64,000 bases of DNA, taken from NCBI RefSeq assembly GCF_000247815.1, contig NC_021673.1, positions 108,395,432 to 108,459,431 on the forward strand. Direction: 5' to 3'. The notes below the pieces were generated by a model. That model had not been told where the DNA came from and searched no databases. It saw only the letters and a program-made list of their open reading frames with translations. This stretch comes from Ficedula albicollis. Its lineage: Eukaryota; Chordata; Aves; Passeriformes; Muscicapidae. Shown piece by piece: positions 36,405 through 49,923 of this stretch. Every line of letters begins with the position of its first letter. Positions within the stretch are counted from its first letter, which is position 1. The translations under genes and the position numbers were made by a program.

Positions 36405-36590
36405 AACTGAAAACCACCATAACTGAAAACCACCAATTTAATTTTATAAATAATTCTGAATTTTGGTCTTCTGGCATGGAATACAAGGAGGCCTTGAAGA
36501 TGTGCAACTGAAAACCACCAATTTAATTTTATGAATAATTCTGAATTTTGGTCTTCCGGCATGGAATACAAGGAGGCCTTGAAGATGTGT
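36405..36590. repeat. two-copy tandem duplication, 85-bp unit, with a 16-bp lead copy
   Basis: A unit beginning AACTGAAAACCACCAATTT at 36421 repeats at 36506 with two transitions. A partial third start, AACTGAAAACCACCA, lies at 36405. Minus-strand frames over it show repeated peptide by construction. Confidence 0.94.
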
Positions 36591-39500
36591 TGGGAGACAA
36601 CTGCCTGTCCCAAAACCACCAAGAAGAGTCAGGGCAACTGGACTGGGATGAAGGATAGAACTATATTCCAAAAACCTTAACTGCACTAGATGTCTTGAAG
36701 TCTTTACCCTGTTTCTGTCCGCTCCTAGAGAGGGCCTTAAGGAAGATGTGACCTGTACATACTTTGACAAGAGTAAAACAAGTAAATTGTAATGGACACA
36801 AATGTGCAAAACACATCAGACAATCTGAATCAAGACTTTATTTCAATAGGAAAGGGTTGAGAATGGTGTCATTAGAAAATTAGCTTGGTTCCAACAGGAA
36901 TCTCTTTGACACGAAAAGCGTACCAAGTTTCACGGTGAACTGGTGAAACGAGAGAATATCACTGAACACCTATTGCAAAACTCCAAAACAATTCCCTTTA
37001 TGTAAGCTGGACTTGCATCAAATTCAAATTCAGTGTGCTCATGAAGGGCGATGTAGGAAGAAGTCAGGCAGGAGTGAAAGATTTGAGGAACTTTGTACCA
37101 GGAGCAGTAGGATGTGATGTCACGCCTCTTAAATGACAAAAGTGCTCCATGTGGGCTGGCAAGATGACAGACTGTCTTAGGTACTCTTACTTATGTGCTT
37201 TCAATTGCTTTTAACTTTACAGTACATTTAAAAATCAGAGTTTACAAACACTGAAAAGAAAAAAAAATTATTTCTTTTGAAACTGGCAACTGTGCAAGTA
37301 GGAGAAAGTATTACCCACCCCACCTTGCTTGGTACCTGGCTCTGGAAAGAGCCTGGCTCATTCCAAAGGGAAGAGTCAGTGAGTGTGGTATTACCCAGCA
37401 CTTCCCTGCATGGATCTCTAAAGCAAGAAACACTGCTGCTTACTTTTTCCAAGAAGCCCCAGAGTTTGTTAATTTTCATTTGCAGAGCATCAGGAAACCA
37501 TTCCTGCCAAAACTAATCAGCAACTATCAACCTATGTTGAAGGATACCTTTAGACTCCTCTGGACTTGGCACCCTCCAGACTCGTTTTTCAGACCCCATA
37601 AATCTAAAATAAATTTAAAAAAAAAAAAAAAAAGGAAAATAAAATAATACCCTGCTGAACTTTTCTGTTTTCTTGCTCTTATAACATATATGAAACAGAT
37701 CTGACAGGAGAGTTTCCTTCAGCTCATATCTCAACAGTAAGTAAGGGTATGGGCTTTTTTCTTTCTTTCTTTTTTTTTTTTTTCAACAACTTTTGCTAAA
37801 AATAACTCCTTTAAGATTATAGAAGGAGATTTCCAGCCATGTAAGTTCAGATGTGCCTGCATTCATTCAGAAGGTTGATCTGGATTTAATATGCACAGCC
37901 CTGTCAATACCGTGTTAAGCCCTCTGGCACCAGAGGGTCCGGGCAGCCTCTCTGTATTGTATCCCAACCCCAAGCATCAAGAGGGATGTAATCCTTTACA
38001 TCAGCTCTTGAACCCAACTGCTGCAGTTATATGCTCTCAATATGGGCCCATTAACCTATCAAAAAGCATTTCAGAAGGAGTGTAATGTTGTCAGTTATTG
38101 TTCATGGGGAGGAATGGAGATAATTCTTATCTTGCAAATAGATTCATGCAAAACCAATTGCAGTTTGTGTTGCTCTAATTGATTTAACCAGTTTTCCAGC
38201 CTATGAAAATTCCAGGGTTGAGTGCTCACACACACACACACAAAGGGTAATGCCATTTTCCAAGAGTGGATTAGAGGGATACCCTGTGCCTGGCCCACTC
38301 TAGGACTGCAGAATCTAGTCAGCCACAAAGAGCCAAGCATGTTCCCAAGAAAGGCAAGAAACACTAAAGGAGATGGAGAAGGTGGCAAAGACAGTACTAT
38401 TCATAACAAACAGCAATGGATGTGGTATTGTTAATATTCACATCTCACTTAGATGTTTCCATGCATCAGCAGCAATTAGAGGTGAGGTGCACCCACAGCA
38501 CTTTTTTTTTTCCACATAGTGAGGCTGCAGAGTTCAATAGCCTCCAATAACCTAGTCACCCCCTTTGCAAACAGGATGACTCCCTGGCACTCAAAGCAGT
38601 TCTCTATTGGGAAATAATTGCTACAAGTAAGAATAATAGTTTGCCAAGCTTCACTGAAACAAAGAGAAAGAGCTCCAAATCAGGTAAGCCTGGATACAAA
38701 ATGTTCAGAAAATTTCCTGTCCTATTTACAAAATGGGAAGTACGCCCTGTAAGCCCTCACTTTGGTGCAGATCTAGAAGAGATCATTGTGATGGTGACAG
38801 TCCTTATGCTTCTTGAGTAATCAAGAGAGAAAGCATCCATATAACTTAAATCTCTGTCATGAGGAGATAGGGATCCTTAGAAGAAAAGCCCTCCTTAGTC
38901 AGGGACAATAGTTCCCCTAAATTAGTCACCAAATAAGTGTCTGCAGTTAAGCAATGTGCATACCTGTTATCTGAACCTTCCCAGGTAATCCAGGGCTCTC
39001 TGAAGTTTTGCCAGTACTGGCTCCAAGCTGATCAAAGCACTGATGAACCTGAGCCACCCTTTTCCAAGAGTCACAGGAAAAGAGCTGTCCTGCCCAAAGC
39101 CAAGGGATGGTGCAGCCATTTCCACACTCCCTACATAACAGAGAGACCTTGGCAGAGCTCAGCTTCTCACCAACACCACCCTCAGCAGCATTCAGACCCT
39201 CAGCAGCTCTGTGTCCCACAGAGAAAACACAAGGTCCACTGGCTCATGTTGGATAACTCAGAGGAGCATCTTGTGGATGGACATGACAAATTCAGGTCTC
39301 TCTGTCTCTCTTTTCCTTGGCACATCATACTGCACAACCACTTCCCAGGTGACAACCCAGCCTCTGCCATGACTGTCAGAGGAGAGTGCATGATGACACC
39401 ACCTATATTCTCAAAAATAAGGTCCTGTCTCTCCTTGTGACTCCTCCCAAACCAAATCTCCTGGTGACTTCTTTTCACTGCTGAAAATAATCATCACTGG

Positions 39501-41439
39501 ATTGATTCTGTTCTGATGACTCACACACGTCACAGAGGATCCTGCTCCAAAATTAATAGGACAGAATCTTCTTTGAGTATTTGCAGTCTTGCAATCAATT
39601 CCCTTCATTTAGACAGAGGAGCAGTGAAACAGTGTTCATCTTGTACTTTCCCCCAAACCAGGTTGTAGTGACCACTGCTGGAAGATTCCTAGGCTGCTGG
39701 ATGGCAGGTCAGACCTACCAAAGCAAGCCTTGTCTCCCTTCTTCTGTCACTACATCCTTCCTTGCCCATATTGTAGTCGTGGGGGAATGTATTTTACTCT
39801 GGTTTTTTGTTCATTTGTTTGTTTGTTTGTTTTTAATTCTAGCAAAAAAGAAAAAAATTGCCATTCCTAAGATACTTCCACTTGCTATGGAAAAGGACTA
39901 GAAATACACACATTTGGAGAATGAAAGCTTGGAATCTCTTTAAATTCACAGTTCTCTCAGATGAGTGGGGCCGGTGGACGCAGACTGCATGGAGCCTAAA
40001 GGCCAGCTCTGTACAAAAGGGCAGAGGCAGTTCCTGTATGTGCTCCATAACAGCATGACACAGAGCAGGGCTTTTGGACGAAGGGATGTAATTTTTATGT
40101 GAAATTGTTCCTTAGCTGTATATTTCTTTGTCCTCTGCCCATGGGAATAATGCTATCAGGCCAAGAATGAAAGACTCCTTTAAATTTCTCCATGAAAATA
40201 GGTTTGTTGTTAGTATTTCTTCCTGTGTGGAGAAGCTGACAGGTTGAGGCAATACGAAAAGCTTCATGGCAATGAAGAAGAGTACCTGAAATCGGAACAT
40301 TTTTAAACACACACAAATACACACTCTATTGAGAGCTACCCTTTCCAAAATGGGGTGTTCAGATAAAATTACTTCAATAATTCTTCTCTGTCCTATAAAG
40401 TGAATTGATGAGATTTAAGCTAACATTTAATCTTGAGATTACTAATACATGTGTGTGAGCATTCAGTTTGCACTTTCAATACAGCCTGTCAGATTAGATC
40501 TGTATACCTGCTACCGAATAACAAGGGTACTATTGATTTTTCATTATTTTCAAGTATTTGTTTTCTTCAGTTGAGCACATTCTATTTATTTTGGCATGGT
40601 TAACAGAGAAACCAAAGCAACTTAACCTCTTCTCAGAAAGACTTAAGATTTGACAGGCATCAGAGCTTCAATAAACTGTTTGTTCCCATAGTGGTCTGTA
40701 ACAAAGAATTGTCCTGCTAATTACTTTATTCACAGTTTACTCACTTAATTTCATAACTAAATCTGCAGTGCAGTGCACAGACAGAGGTGGTCTGCAAGTT
40801 ATGGAGCAGCAGTTTTCTTTCAGAAAGACTTGAAATGTACTGGCAATGTGTTTTGTCACCTTGTGGCTCAGTTCTGAGGCTCAGTCAGGTACCCACCAGG
40901 CATCCTCCATCTTAAGCGTTGTCCTGCTTTCTACTGCAAAAGCATCTACAGTGAAGAGCAGAAGCAGTTTATAAAATTATTTGTACTCATTAGGAGTTTA
41001 GCAAGGAGTGCTGCCAGGTGGTTTAAGGAAAAAAAAAAAAAACCAAGATCCCAAATCTGTTTGCTGTTTGCTGATAAAACGCTTGATTTAACAATTAAAT
41101 ATTCTTCCAGCAGCAAGTACCATCAGGTGACATGGTTCCTTCCCAGCTGGAAGGAAGTGGACAGGCTCTGTCCATGTCAACCCATTTGGGGCTTGCATTG
41201 CCCAGGGGCAGTGGGGACCACGCAAGGGCTACAGCAGCTGGGCTCCTGTGTCCTGCTCCACCGTTTATTAACACCATATTCCACCATAATATTAACATTT
41301 TAATAGCAATAGTGCCCGTGGGGATTGGTTTAAACACTACTGCTGCCCCCGTGCATGTTCTGTATTCAGAATTAAGTATAAACTGTGAACACTATGAACA
41401 CACGTCTATTTCAAAACACATTTTGAAGCACAGGTAGGT
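36591..41439. other. long non-coding stretch
   Basis: About 4.8 kb with no gene recognised. It includes an A-rich run near 37616-37633, a polypyrimidine/T run near 37756-37783, a short (CA)n at about 38226-38242 and an A13 run near 41030-41042. A 167-codon plus frame at 38937-39440 has no recognisable domain. The parts at 37870-38215 and 40375-40770 have a conserved-element look (see findings). Confidence 0.4.
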
Positions 41440-42260
41440 TTGAAAAGCCTTAACCATGCCTTAATCTCCCTCCTCGAAGTGGGTGTGCGGTGGTGTGCTC
41501 CTATACTGGCACCTAGTGGGGAGAGCTCGGGAGATGGGCAATGGGGAGAGCAGGCTGCGCTGACACACACGCTCACCCCTCTGAATACCTGCGACACTTT
41601 CTTTTAAATCCTGGTTCTTCGAAAGCGCTTCTGGACGAGCACATTTTTAGCAGGTTTCCTGCTCGCTGCTGCTTTTGCAGCCTTCCTCTTCTGTCCAGCA
41701 GTCACGTCAGACTCTCTCCTGAAAGCCTTCACCATGCCAAGCCATCTGCTCCCAGCCAGCCCTCTGGGACTGTACCTGCTTCATACAAGTTGGCATTCCC
41801 ACCTCCTAGATCCCCTCCTCCTGTCTTTTTTGCTGGATTCCCCACAGTAGCCAATACACTTTTCCTCCTCCGGGTCCCCCTGCCTTGACCTGGCCCTAGC
41901 AGGTCTCTCAGGAAAGCTGGTGACCGCTGGTGTTGCTTCCTGCCTCGTAGCTTGTGCTGCCTCTCTGGCCTCAGAGGAAAGGGCTGCCTCTTACCCGGCA
42001 AAGGACTTCCTCCACCAGTTCCCATCACCCTCAGGAGTCTTGTGTCCCACAATTGTCCCATTTCAGCTGAAACAGCAAAAGTCTCAACCTGCCACTTCTC
42101 CCAAGGTCCACCCTGTGCCGTTAGAGCATCTGAAAGGAAACACTGCAGAGGCATGACATTCTGCCAAAAAACATTCATCTTCTTCTTCTTGCCATCTTTA
42201 CAAAAAGGACAACTCTCCTGAGGAGTCTCCAAAGTTGGTCTCAAACAGATCAACCCAAAT
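41440..42260. other. moderately GC-rich segment with scattered CpG
   Basis: The part at about 41455-41680 has more CpGs than its surroundings (CTCGGGAG, TGCGGTGG, CTTCGAAAGCGCTTC). A 174-codon minus frame at 41729-42253 is the longest frame not inflated by repeats. It is Gly/Arg/Pro-rich with overlapping plus frames and resembles no family I know, so I do not call it a gene. Confidence 0.35.
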
Positions 42261-43848
42261 TAGACCTCCTGAGTATCCCAATGATACCAACATAATTGTA
42301 TTTGTTCTATAGTGCCCCTGGTTTATTCCCAAGTAGTTAAGGCTAATATTTTTCAAGCATTTGAGGCAGCAAGAACGTTCTCAAGCTCAGTTTCTTCCAG
42401 CAAGGAATTGGACAACAGGGAGTCAAGGTGAATTGCAGTCCTACAGGACAGCTGATCACCAGACAAATGTGCTTCCCATGCACTGCCCTATTTTACTTCT
42501 AAATTCAATGAGGAGCAACAGAAAAACCTGCTGATTCCCTAGGGTTAGTTCTTCTCCCACTAAGGATTTCCTAAACTTCTCTCACTAGAGCTATAAGTCC
42601 AGCCAGAGGGTGATGTCTTTCCTTTTGTCTACCAATTCACTTTCCATTGTGGAAGAAATCTTTGCTTCCATCTTGAAGGACTCTTCTTGTTGGTTATGTT
42701 GTTAAGCAGCCCCCCATACTGCATGGCCCATAGCCTTGATTTACAGCCTGTTTCTAGCTGCACTGTGATTCAGCTGAGCTTTCCATTGAGCAGTTGATGT
42801 GAATGCTAAACCTATTCAAGGCTAGCAGCATTTCTGTGATTCATTCAACTTGAGGAAACACTGGAAATTTATTAGGATGTCTTTACAGTCCCGGAAATTG
42901 CTACGGGACTCTGTCAGTAACAAAGGAACAGGAATGGCTCACAATTTTATTGCGCTTTCTCATCTGCATTAGGTAATGCAGCCTTTGTCTTTGTTTTGGT
43001 TTTTAAGTCAAACTGTCATGGGCTGAGGCTCTGTGAGACTTCCTGATCCTGCAATTTTATCATAAGTTCCACTATTACTTGGTGCTTTTTGTAATGTTCC
43101 AGCTATTGTAGTCGCTTGATTTTTCTACCTGAGAACCTGGGCTTCGTGAAGAAACCAAAACAAAACTCCATCCCTTGCAACAGTGAAAAGCAGCAAAAGA
43201 AAATTAACTAAAGCTACTCCCAAGCCAGATGGCAAAGGAAAGCTAGATCTCATGTTTAAGTTTCAGGACGTTTTTACACTACTGATTTTGACTTATGATT
43301 TCTGAATCTCTGAGTGCTGTTAGGGATGTCATCTGGAAGAAAAGGGAGAAGGAAAAGAAGCCATTTACAGCTCTTTGTCCCTCTGTTTGCAATAGCCTCA
43401 AGCCATCTTAGCACACCAGCTGAAATCAGGCAGTGCTCAGCAAGTCCAGCCTATTATTTTTTCCCTTCAGGCTCAATCCTCCAACCTACAGAGGCAGGTA
43501 TCAGCAGAGTCAGCTACTCTGCCCTCTCAGCAATGTGTCACACTGGACTTCCCTTCCCTGATGGCTGCCAGGGCAGCCATAGCCAAGTGCCAAAAAGGCT
43601 TGGGATTAAGGCAGAAATTTTTTTCGTAGTTTGAAAAAGAAGAGGCTGGCTTATGCAGATGGCTGCACCCAAGCCACAGAGCACTGGGGAACTCTACCGT
43701 GTGTGCTTTTGCCTTATCTCTCCCCGACAGTGCTGTGCTGGGTGTCAGTCACACCGGCGCCAAAGCCCTTCTGGCTCCTGACACCCAGGGACAGACGTGG
43801 GGAGCTGTGAGCACTGGCCATGCTGCAGGAGACAAGGCACAGCAGGAG
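42261..43848. other. non-coding stretch
   Basis: No gene or repeat family recognised. Frames of 60-110 codons near 43314-43884 match nothing known. Confidence 0.45.
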
Positions 43849-45354
43849 GGCTCACACTTTGCTGGAGCCCCAGATCTACTCTAACAAATGCCCAAAGCAG
43901 GAAGATATCCTTGCATTTAGCCAGCAGAGGAGAAGGGGATCCCATCCCCACCTTTCCCTTCCTCACTGTCACCAGGAGCTGGTGCACCCCAGGGTGTTCC
44001 TGCCAAGGGCACACAGTGAGTGGGCAGGCTGTGCTTTCCTGCAGGTGTGCTGAGTGCAGCATCCCACCTCCCATTAATTTATTCCCTGTACAGTGGGGTT
44101 TAGTTGAGCATCACACACAGCAGGAGAAGAGAACATGCAGCAGCCATGGCAGGGAGCTATGTCATTTACATCACTGAGCCAACCAAGTGCTCAGGAGAAA
44201 GATACAAACCACAGGTCAGTCTGGGTAGGCCATCCTTCCTGGTGATTGGTCTCTTCCTGAAAGAAAAAGAAATTTTCTTTTCTGGTGACTTTTCTCTTTC
44301 CAAAATACTCATAGCAGTGATATCAGTAGTGCCTTTGTTAAAGCAAAAAAATCTTCCTTAGCAGTGCATAGTAGCCCACAGCCTTGGCTCAAAGCACTGT
44401 CCGTAGTTTAACACAAGATGTAACAAACTGGTGTTACATAGAAAGGGAGGGAGCAGCAGAGATAACAGGATGGCACTTTGGATACTTGGATCTTGAGCTT
44501 CATGGCTTTGAATCCTTCAGGCTGGGATTTTCAAACAGCCTTAGGTAGTTGGACTTACAAAAGGATGGACTGAAAAAAAAAAAAAAAAAGGCATAACCCA
44601 AGGCTCACACTTTGCTGGAGCCCCAGATCTACTCTAACAAATGCCCAAAGCAGGAAGATATCCTTGCATTTAGCCAGCAGAGGAGAAGGGGATCCCATCC
44701 CCACCTTTCCCTTCCTCACTGTCACCAGGAGCTGGTGCACCCCAGGGTGTTCCTGCCAAGGGCACACAGTGAGTGGGCAGGCTGTGCTTTCCTGCAGGTG
44801 TGCTGAGTGCAGCATCCCACCTCCCATTAATTTATTCCCTGTACAGTGGGGTTTAGTTGAGCATCACACACAGCAGGAGAAGAGAACATGCAGCAGCCAT
44901 GGCAGGGAGCTATGTCATTTACATCACTGAGCCAACCAAGTGCTCAGGAGAAAGATACAAACCACAGGTCAGTCTGGGTAGGCCATCCTTCCTGGTGATT
45001 GGTCTCTTCCTGAAAGAAAAAGAAATTTTCTTTTCTGGTGACTTTTCTCTTTCCAAAATACTCATAGCAGTGATATCAGTAGTGCCTTTGTTAAAGCAAA
45101 AAAATCTTCCTTAGCAGTGCATAGTAGCCCACAGCCATGGCTCAAAGCACTGTCCGTAGTTTAACACAAGATGTAACAAACTGGTGTTACATAGAAAGGG
45201 AGGGAGCAGCAGAGATAACAGGATGGCACTTTGGATACTTGGATCTTGAGCTTCATGGCTTTGAATCCTTCAGGCTGGGATTTTCAAACAGCCTTAGGTA
45301 GTTGGACTTACAAAAGGATGGACTGAAAAAAAAAAAAAAAAGGCATAACCCAAT
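43849..45354. repeat. 753-bp near-identical tandem duplication
   Basis: The segment 43849-44601, starting GGCTCACACTTTGCTGG and ending in a 17-A run plus GGCATAACCCA, is repeated at 44602-45354. The only differences I see are one T/A substitution (CAGCCTTGG/CAGCCATGG) and an A run of 17 against 16. The frames in it occur twice and match no known protein. Identity this high means a very recent duplication, two haplotypes placed in series, or a bad join at the A run. Confidence 0.96.
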
Positions 45355-46706
45355 TTTCCCCTTAGTATTTTACAATATCCATAACCTTTTGAACCCTCTA
45401 CTCACATTCATGACTACTTGCTCCAAAAAGGAGTCATGCTACATGCTGCAAAAAGAAGCCTGCTTGTTTTTAAGACATGTGGTTGTGTTTCAAAATAGCA
45501 TAAAATCTTCTTAGTTGCTGATAGAGAGAGGCCACAGTCAAACAAAAAGACTGATGGATTGGAACTCAAAGGGAAAACCGGCCTTTAGGGATACCAAACA
45601 ATGTTCACACAGCACTCAGTTATGAAGACTGCATTATGTACCAATTTAAGTTTATACATACCAAATGTTCTTGAGTCAGCAAAACAAGAGGGACTGCCTC
45701 ATTCCAGTAGATCTTTTTTCCACCCTTATGATGGATTTTTTAAAATAAAGGATCATCAATAACCATGACAGGGTTCCCTCAGAGGATGGACATCCCAGCA
45801 TGCCATGAAGTTGTCTCTCCCAAGAAGAATTTCCACAGGCTTGAGGGAAATCATAAACTGTTTAGGAGGAATGAGATCTACAAAGCTCTCCCAGCCAGCT
45901 GCATCACTGCTTGTGAGCAGGTCCTGGAGGACAGCTAAAGACACTAGAGCCCATCAAGGAACGTCAACAGCCAAGAACCTTGCCCAGTTGTGAACAGATG
46001 GGAAAGAGGCAGGAGGAATCAGAAGACAAAAGAGAAGAGCTGGGAAGTTAAAATCTCCTCATGCTCTCTGGACACTGGCTTTGGGAATACACACTATGTA
46101 CAAATATTGCTTACAATATAACAATGCTTGTGTTCACAGCTTACAGGGCAGTCACCGAATAAACTGAAGGAAATTTTAAAAAAGGACAAACTTGCAGCCC
46201 TGAGGAGCCTTTGCTGGGGAGCTGCACCAGGTAAGGGTGGTTAACATCTTTTACAGATTCTGCTGTGCTGCATTAGATATTGCACCACACCATCAGCAGT
46301 GATACATGCCAAGGTTTGCCCAAGACCTTGACAAGGAGGTACAACAAAAGAACTGATCTAGGATGGGGCTAGCTTTAAAGACTGACCATTTTGCTGAATA
46401 CTTTGGAATTGTTTTGTGTCAGGACAAGAGTCTGGCAGTGGCAACTCTCTCCCCAGCATTCAGACACTTATCCCACCCCTTGGATTAGACATGTGCCCAG
46501 CTCTGTCTACAGCTGATCCCTGCACTCACATAAGCAGCAACAGCTTTCTGAAAAGATAATGAAACCAAATGGTTTGTATTTGATGGCAGCTTAGTCCATC
46601 TTTTAAAGAAAACCATTCAGTTAGGCACAAAAGTAGCATCCAAAAAAGCAGCCTGTTTTTCAAGAACTACTTAGCACCAGGAATATGCCCTGTATAGCGC
46701 CAGCAT
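45355..46706. other. non-coding stretch
   Basis: No gene or repeat family recognised between the 753-bp duplication and the microsatellite. Confidence 0.45.
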
Positions 46707-46753
46707 ATGCATAAATATGTATATGTGTATGTGTATGTGTATCTGTATGTGTG

Positions 46754-46786
<33 letters not shown>

Positions 46787-46822
46787 CTATATCTATATCT
46801 ATAGTATGTATATGTATGTGTG

Positions 46823-46850
<28 letters not shown>
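46707..46850. repeat. TGTA/TATG-rich imperfect microsatellite
   Basis: A mixture of TATGTG and TATGTA units with a short TATATC run near 46785-46802, then a second TGTGTATGTATATG block. The internal repetition suggests that a segment of the array was itself duplicated. Confidence 0.9.
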
Positions 46851-46855
<5 letters not shown>

Positions 46856-47092
46856 CTATATCTATATCTATATCTATATCTATATCTATATCTATATCTA
46901 TATCTATATCTATATCTATATCTATATCTATATCTATATCTATATCTATATCTATATCTATATCTATATCTATATCTATATCTATATCTATATCTATATC
47001 TATATCTATATCTATATCTATATCTATATCTATATCTATATCTATATCTATATCTATATCTATATCTATATCTATATCTATATCTATATCTA
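46851..47092. repeat. (TATATC)n hexanucleotide microsatellite
   Basis: About 40 nearly pure TATATC units (242 bp). Both strands are open in several frames (Ile-Asp, Tyr-Ile, Leu-Tyr and Ile-Ser dipeptides) purely because the hexamer has no stop in those frames. Probably polymorphic in length. Confidence 0.98.
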
Positions 47093-49923
47093 CCCCATCT
47101 ATATGCTGTTTAACTTCAGGGAAGCTATAGAAGGTCACTCCTCGCTTTTGTGAAAAAGGTCCTTAGGTACATAAGAATATATTTGGGAAACTGACTTCAG
47201 GCTTTTTTCCCCCTCTTTTTCTCTGTTTTTTTTTCCTCCTTTTTTTTTTTTATTAATCTTGGCCATAAATTCTATCATGAATGAGTCAAAACCCCATCTG
47301 CTCTAAATTTACACTTGATTTCATGCACAAATAGGGTTCACACATGTAAGTCCTGTCGTTTGTGTGTTCCCAGAGGCAGTGCATAAATTACCTATGCACA
47401 AAACAAGAGGTCGGTCAGCTTTACCTTGTGTGCTGCTGAGTAAGTGCACATCAAAGGGCATATTGTGCTCCTAGAATGAGAATGAGGGGTCTTGACATGG
47501 ATCCCCAATTCCACAGAGAGATGTTGCTTTCCTTGGGCACAAAGAAAGCCCCTAAAACCTTTTTTTAAAATCTGCCAGGGTTATTCAGCCAGTAGAAAGT
47601 TCAGGAGGCAGGGTTTTGGTTAGCATGAACAAGTAAACAGGAGATCTCACAAAGTTGTTTGAAACCTGGTTTTGGTCTTAGAACAGGCAGCAGTTAGAAA
47701 TAATGTCCATTTTGTAATAGAGGTGTTTAATGTGAAGTTAAATTGTTTCTATGTGATCAGTATGAAAAGAGGTAAGACACATTCAAAACCTGTTAGATGG
47801 AGACTATCAAACTCTGTAAAAATCACAGGGTAAATGCAGATCAGACAATGCAAAGTTAAACATGGAATGCTCCTGCAAAAGTTCTATCTGCAAAAGAGTG
47901 TTCAGCAGCACAGGGGGTGTCATGTCACTCCTTCAATCCCTTTTCTAGGTGAACTTTTGTTGGAAGATAAGTAGTTTGAAAAATTTGGCATCTCACTTTG
48001 GCTACTTTTATGCTCTGGTCATAATCTGTGAAAAAAGCAGGATCTTAGTGAGAATTGAGGAAGGAAAAACACTGACTCTGAGTGGATCTTTCCCAGATAA
48101 ATAAATTAAAAGCATAGTAAAACACAATGACTACCACAGCTTGTAAATTAAGGGAGTAACTGGTGCATAGTGAGGCACTGATGTATAGCCTGGAGGAGGA
48201 ACAACTTCATCAAAACTACAAACAATTCATTTTAAAAAAACACTTTGAAGAAAAAAAATTGTCTCCAGACCAGCTTGTGAATAAAGCACACCAAAAGGCA
48301 ACTCTGATACTCCATTAGCAGCATAAAAAAAGAACTGTCCCCTAAGTCTAGCATAAAACTTAATTACTTTTTCTTAGAAATATAGCTGTTTTGACATCTC
48401 AAGCTAACTGCTCTAGTGCTGCTCTGACAATACTCAGCACCAAACACGCAGTGCATCTGAAGTTGTTTGAAAGGAGCTCAGGCCAGGCTCTGCTCCGAGC
48501 CCTGCAGTGCTGGCAAAGGCCAGCAGCCCACACCACACTTCTGCTGCCTGAGCTGAGCAATGCTGACCACGAGGTAGCATCTCCAAAGTGGCACATCCCA
48601 GCTTTGCCAGAGCCACCTGGCTGTCTCCAAGTGGTGACACCCTCGGAGGGCACCTCCTGTCATCTGGCTACGTGGAACATGGGAAGAGGGGATGAGCATT
48701 CTTTTTCTTAATTTCATCCATCTTTCCTTCCCCAATGCCAAGCCATCACCTTTAAGCCAGCCTAGCAGGATCCCTCTGGTGACCTGATGAGAATGAGAGT
48801 CACAGCTTCAGAAAATGTGCAAGCAACAGACCTACAGATTCACCAGATTAAAGTGGAGGACGAATGAGTCCCACATCTCTTCCTCCAAACTGGCCACAGC
48901 CATTCGTGTTAAAGCAACAGTGAGATTCCCAAAGTGGTCATGAGAGGCTAGACACAGTCCTAAAGGCCTCCAAGAAGATTTCAGTTTCTGGATGTCTTTT
49001 CTGGAAGTAGTTTTTTATTTCCCTGATTCACAGATGTTCCTTTCTTCCAAAATCCTGAGGGTTTTTATTTTCCTTTTTTTACCCCCCTTTTCCACAAGGA
49101 TAACAAACAGTCCCATTTGCAGTTTCCTGTTACATTTTATGTTTGTTACCTCTAAAAGATACAGCAAAACTGTCTTCAAGTCTTACTCAAGCTCTGGACA
49201 AAGTTTCAACTGCTTTAAAAAACAAGCTTTTGGCCTAAACTTGCTTCACATTAAGAGTCAGACTGGTGATTATTTAACATTAAGTGTCTTGCTTCCCTCA
49301 TGAGCAGGATTTTGTACCACATGGGTACAAGCATGAAAATCCATAGAGACAAAGAGATTATATAGAGGCAAGTGTCTGTCCAGATAGGTTTTTTTTAGAT
49401 GTTCAAGAGATATAGAGATGCAACATATGCATGTGCAGGATGCAGGTAGGTACAGTCAAAATCTGCATCTCAGTCTTACTCAGAAATAAAAATCAGAGAG
49501 TAATAGGCAGAACTTGGCGAGACATCTTCTGGAGTTCAAGTAAGGAAGACTTTTGACAAAGAATGCTCCAGTAAAAACATGTCTTAAGATTTTTTTTCTC
49601 TAGTTTTTTCAGTCAAAATACCAATAGCAAATCATTTTTTAATCACCTCCCTGACTTTGTAATACACTGTTAGCTTACACTGTCTGTGTGCTAGGAGATC
49701 CATGTACAAAAATGATTGATTCCTCAATCATTAAGAAAACATGCAGTACCAGCATTAGCTTGTAACTTTTCAAATCTTGGCAGAAGTTGCATTCAACCTC
49801 TCAGCTTCCACTCAACTTTCTTGTCTTGTTTTTAAGTTTGTTACTTTTAAGCACAACTAAAGGAATTCACTCTCCCTCCTCCCCTCCCCAAAACCAGACT
49901 TTTGCATCAATCAGACTCACTGG
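47093..49923. other. long non-coding stretch
   Basis: About 2.8 kb with no gene or repeat family recognised. A T-rich tract lies near 47200-47252. Frames around 48391-48741 overlap on opposite strands and match no family. Confidence 0.45.

Noticed and set aside
38937..39440. 167-codon plus-strand frame
   Set aside because: No domain, His/Gln/Ser-rich, overlapped by minus-strand frames; likely chance.
41729..42253. 174-codon minus-strand frame
   Set aside because: The longest frame without repeats, but low-complexity Gly/Arg/Pro composition, overlapping frames on the other strand and no recognisable domain point to chance in GC-rich DNA.
43797..44930. Repeated identical frames (for example 43820-44053 and 44612-44806) that look like paralogous genes
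   Set aside because: They are two copies of the 753-bp duplicated non-coding segment.
46671..47153. Frames of 97-155 codons with Ile-Asp, Tyr-Ile, Ile-Ser or Leu-Tyr dipeptide repeats
   Set aside because: Translations of the TATATC hexamer array on both strands; not proteins.
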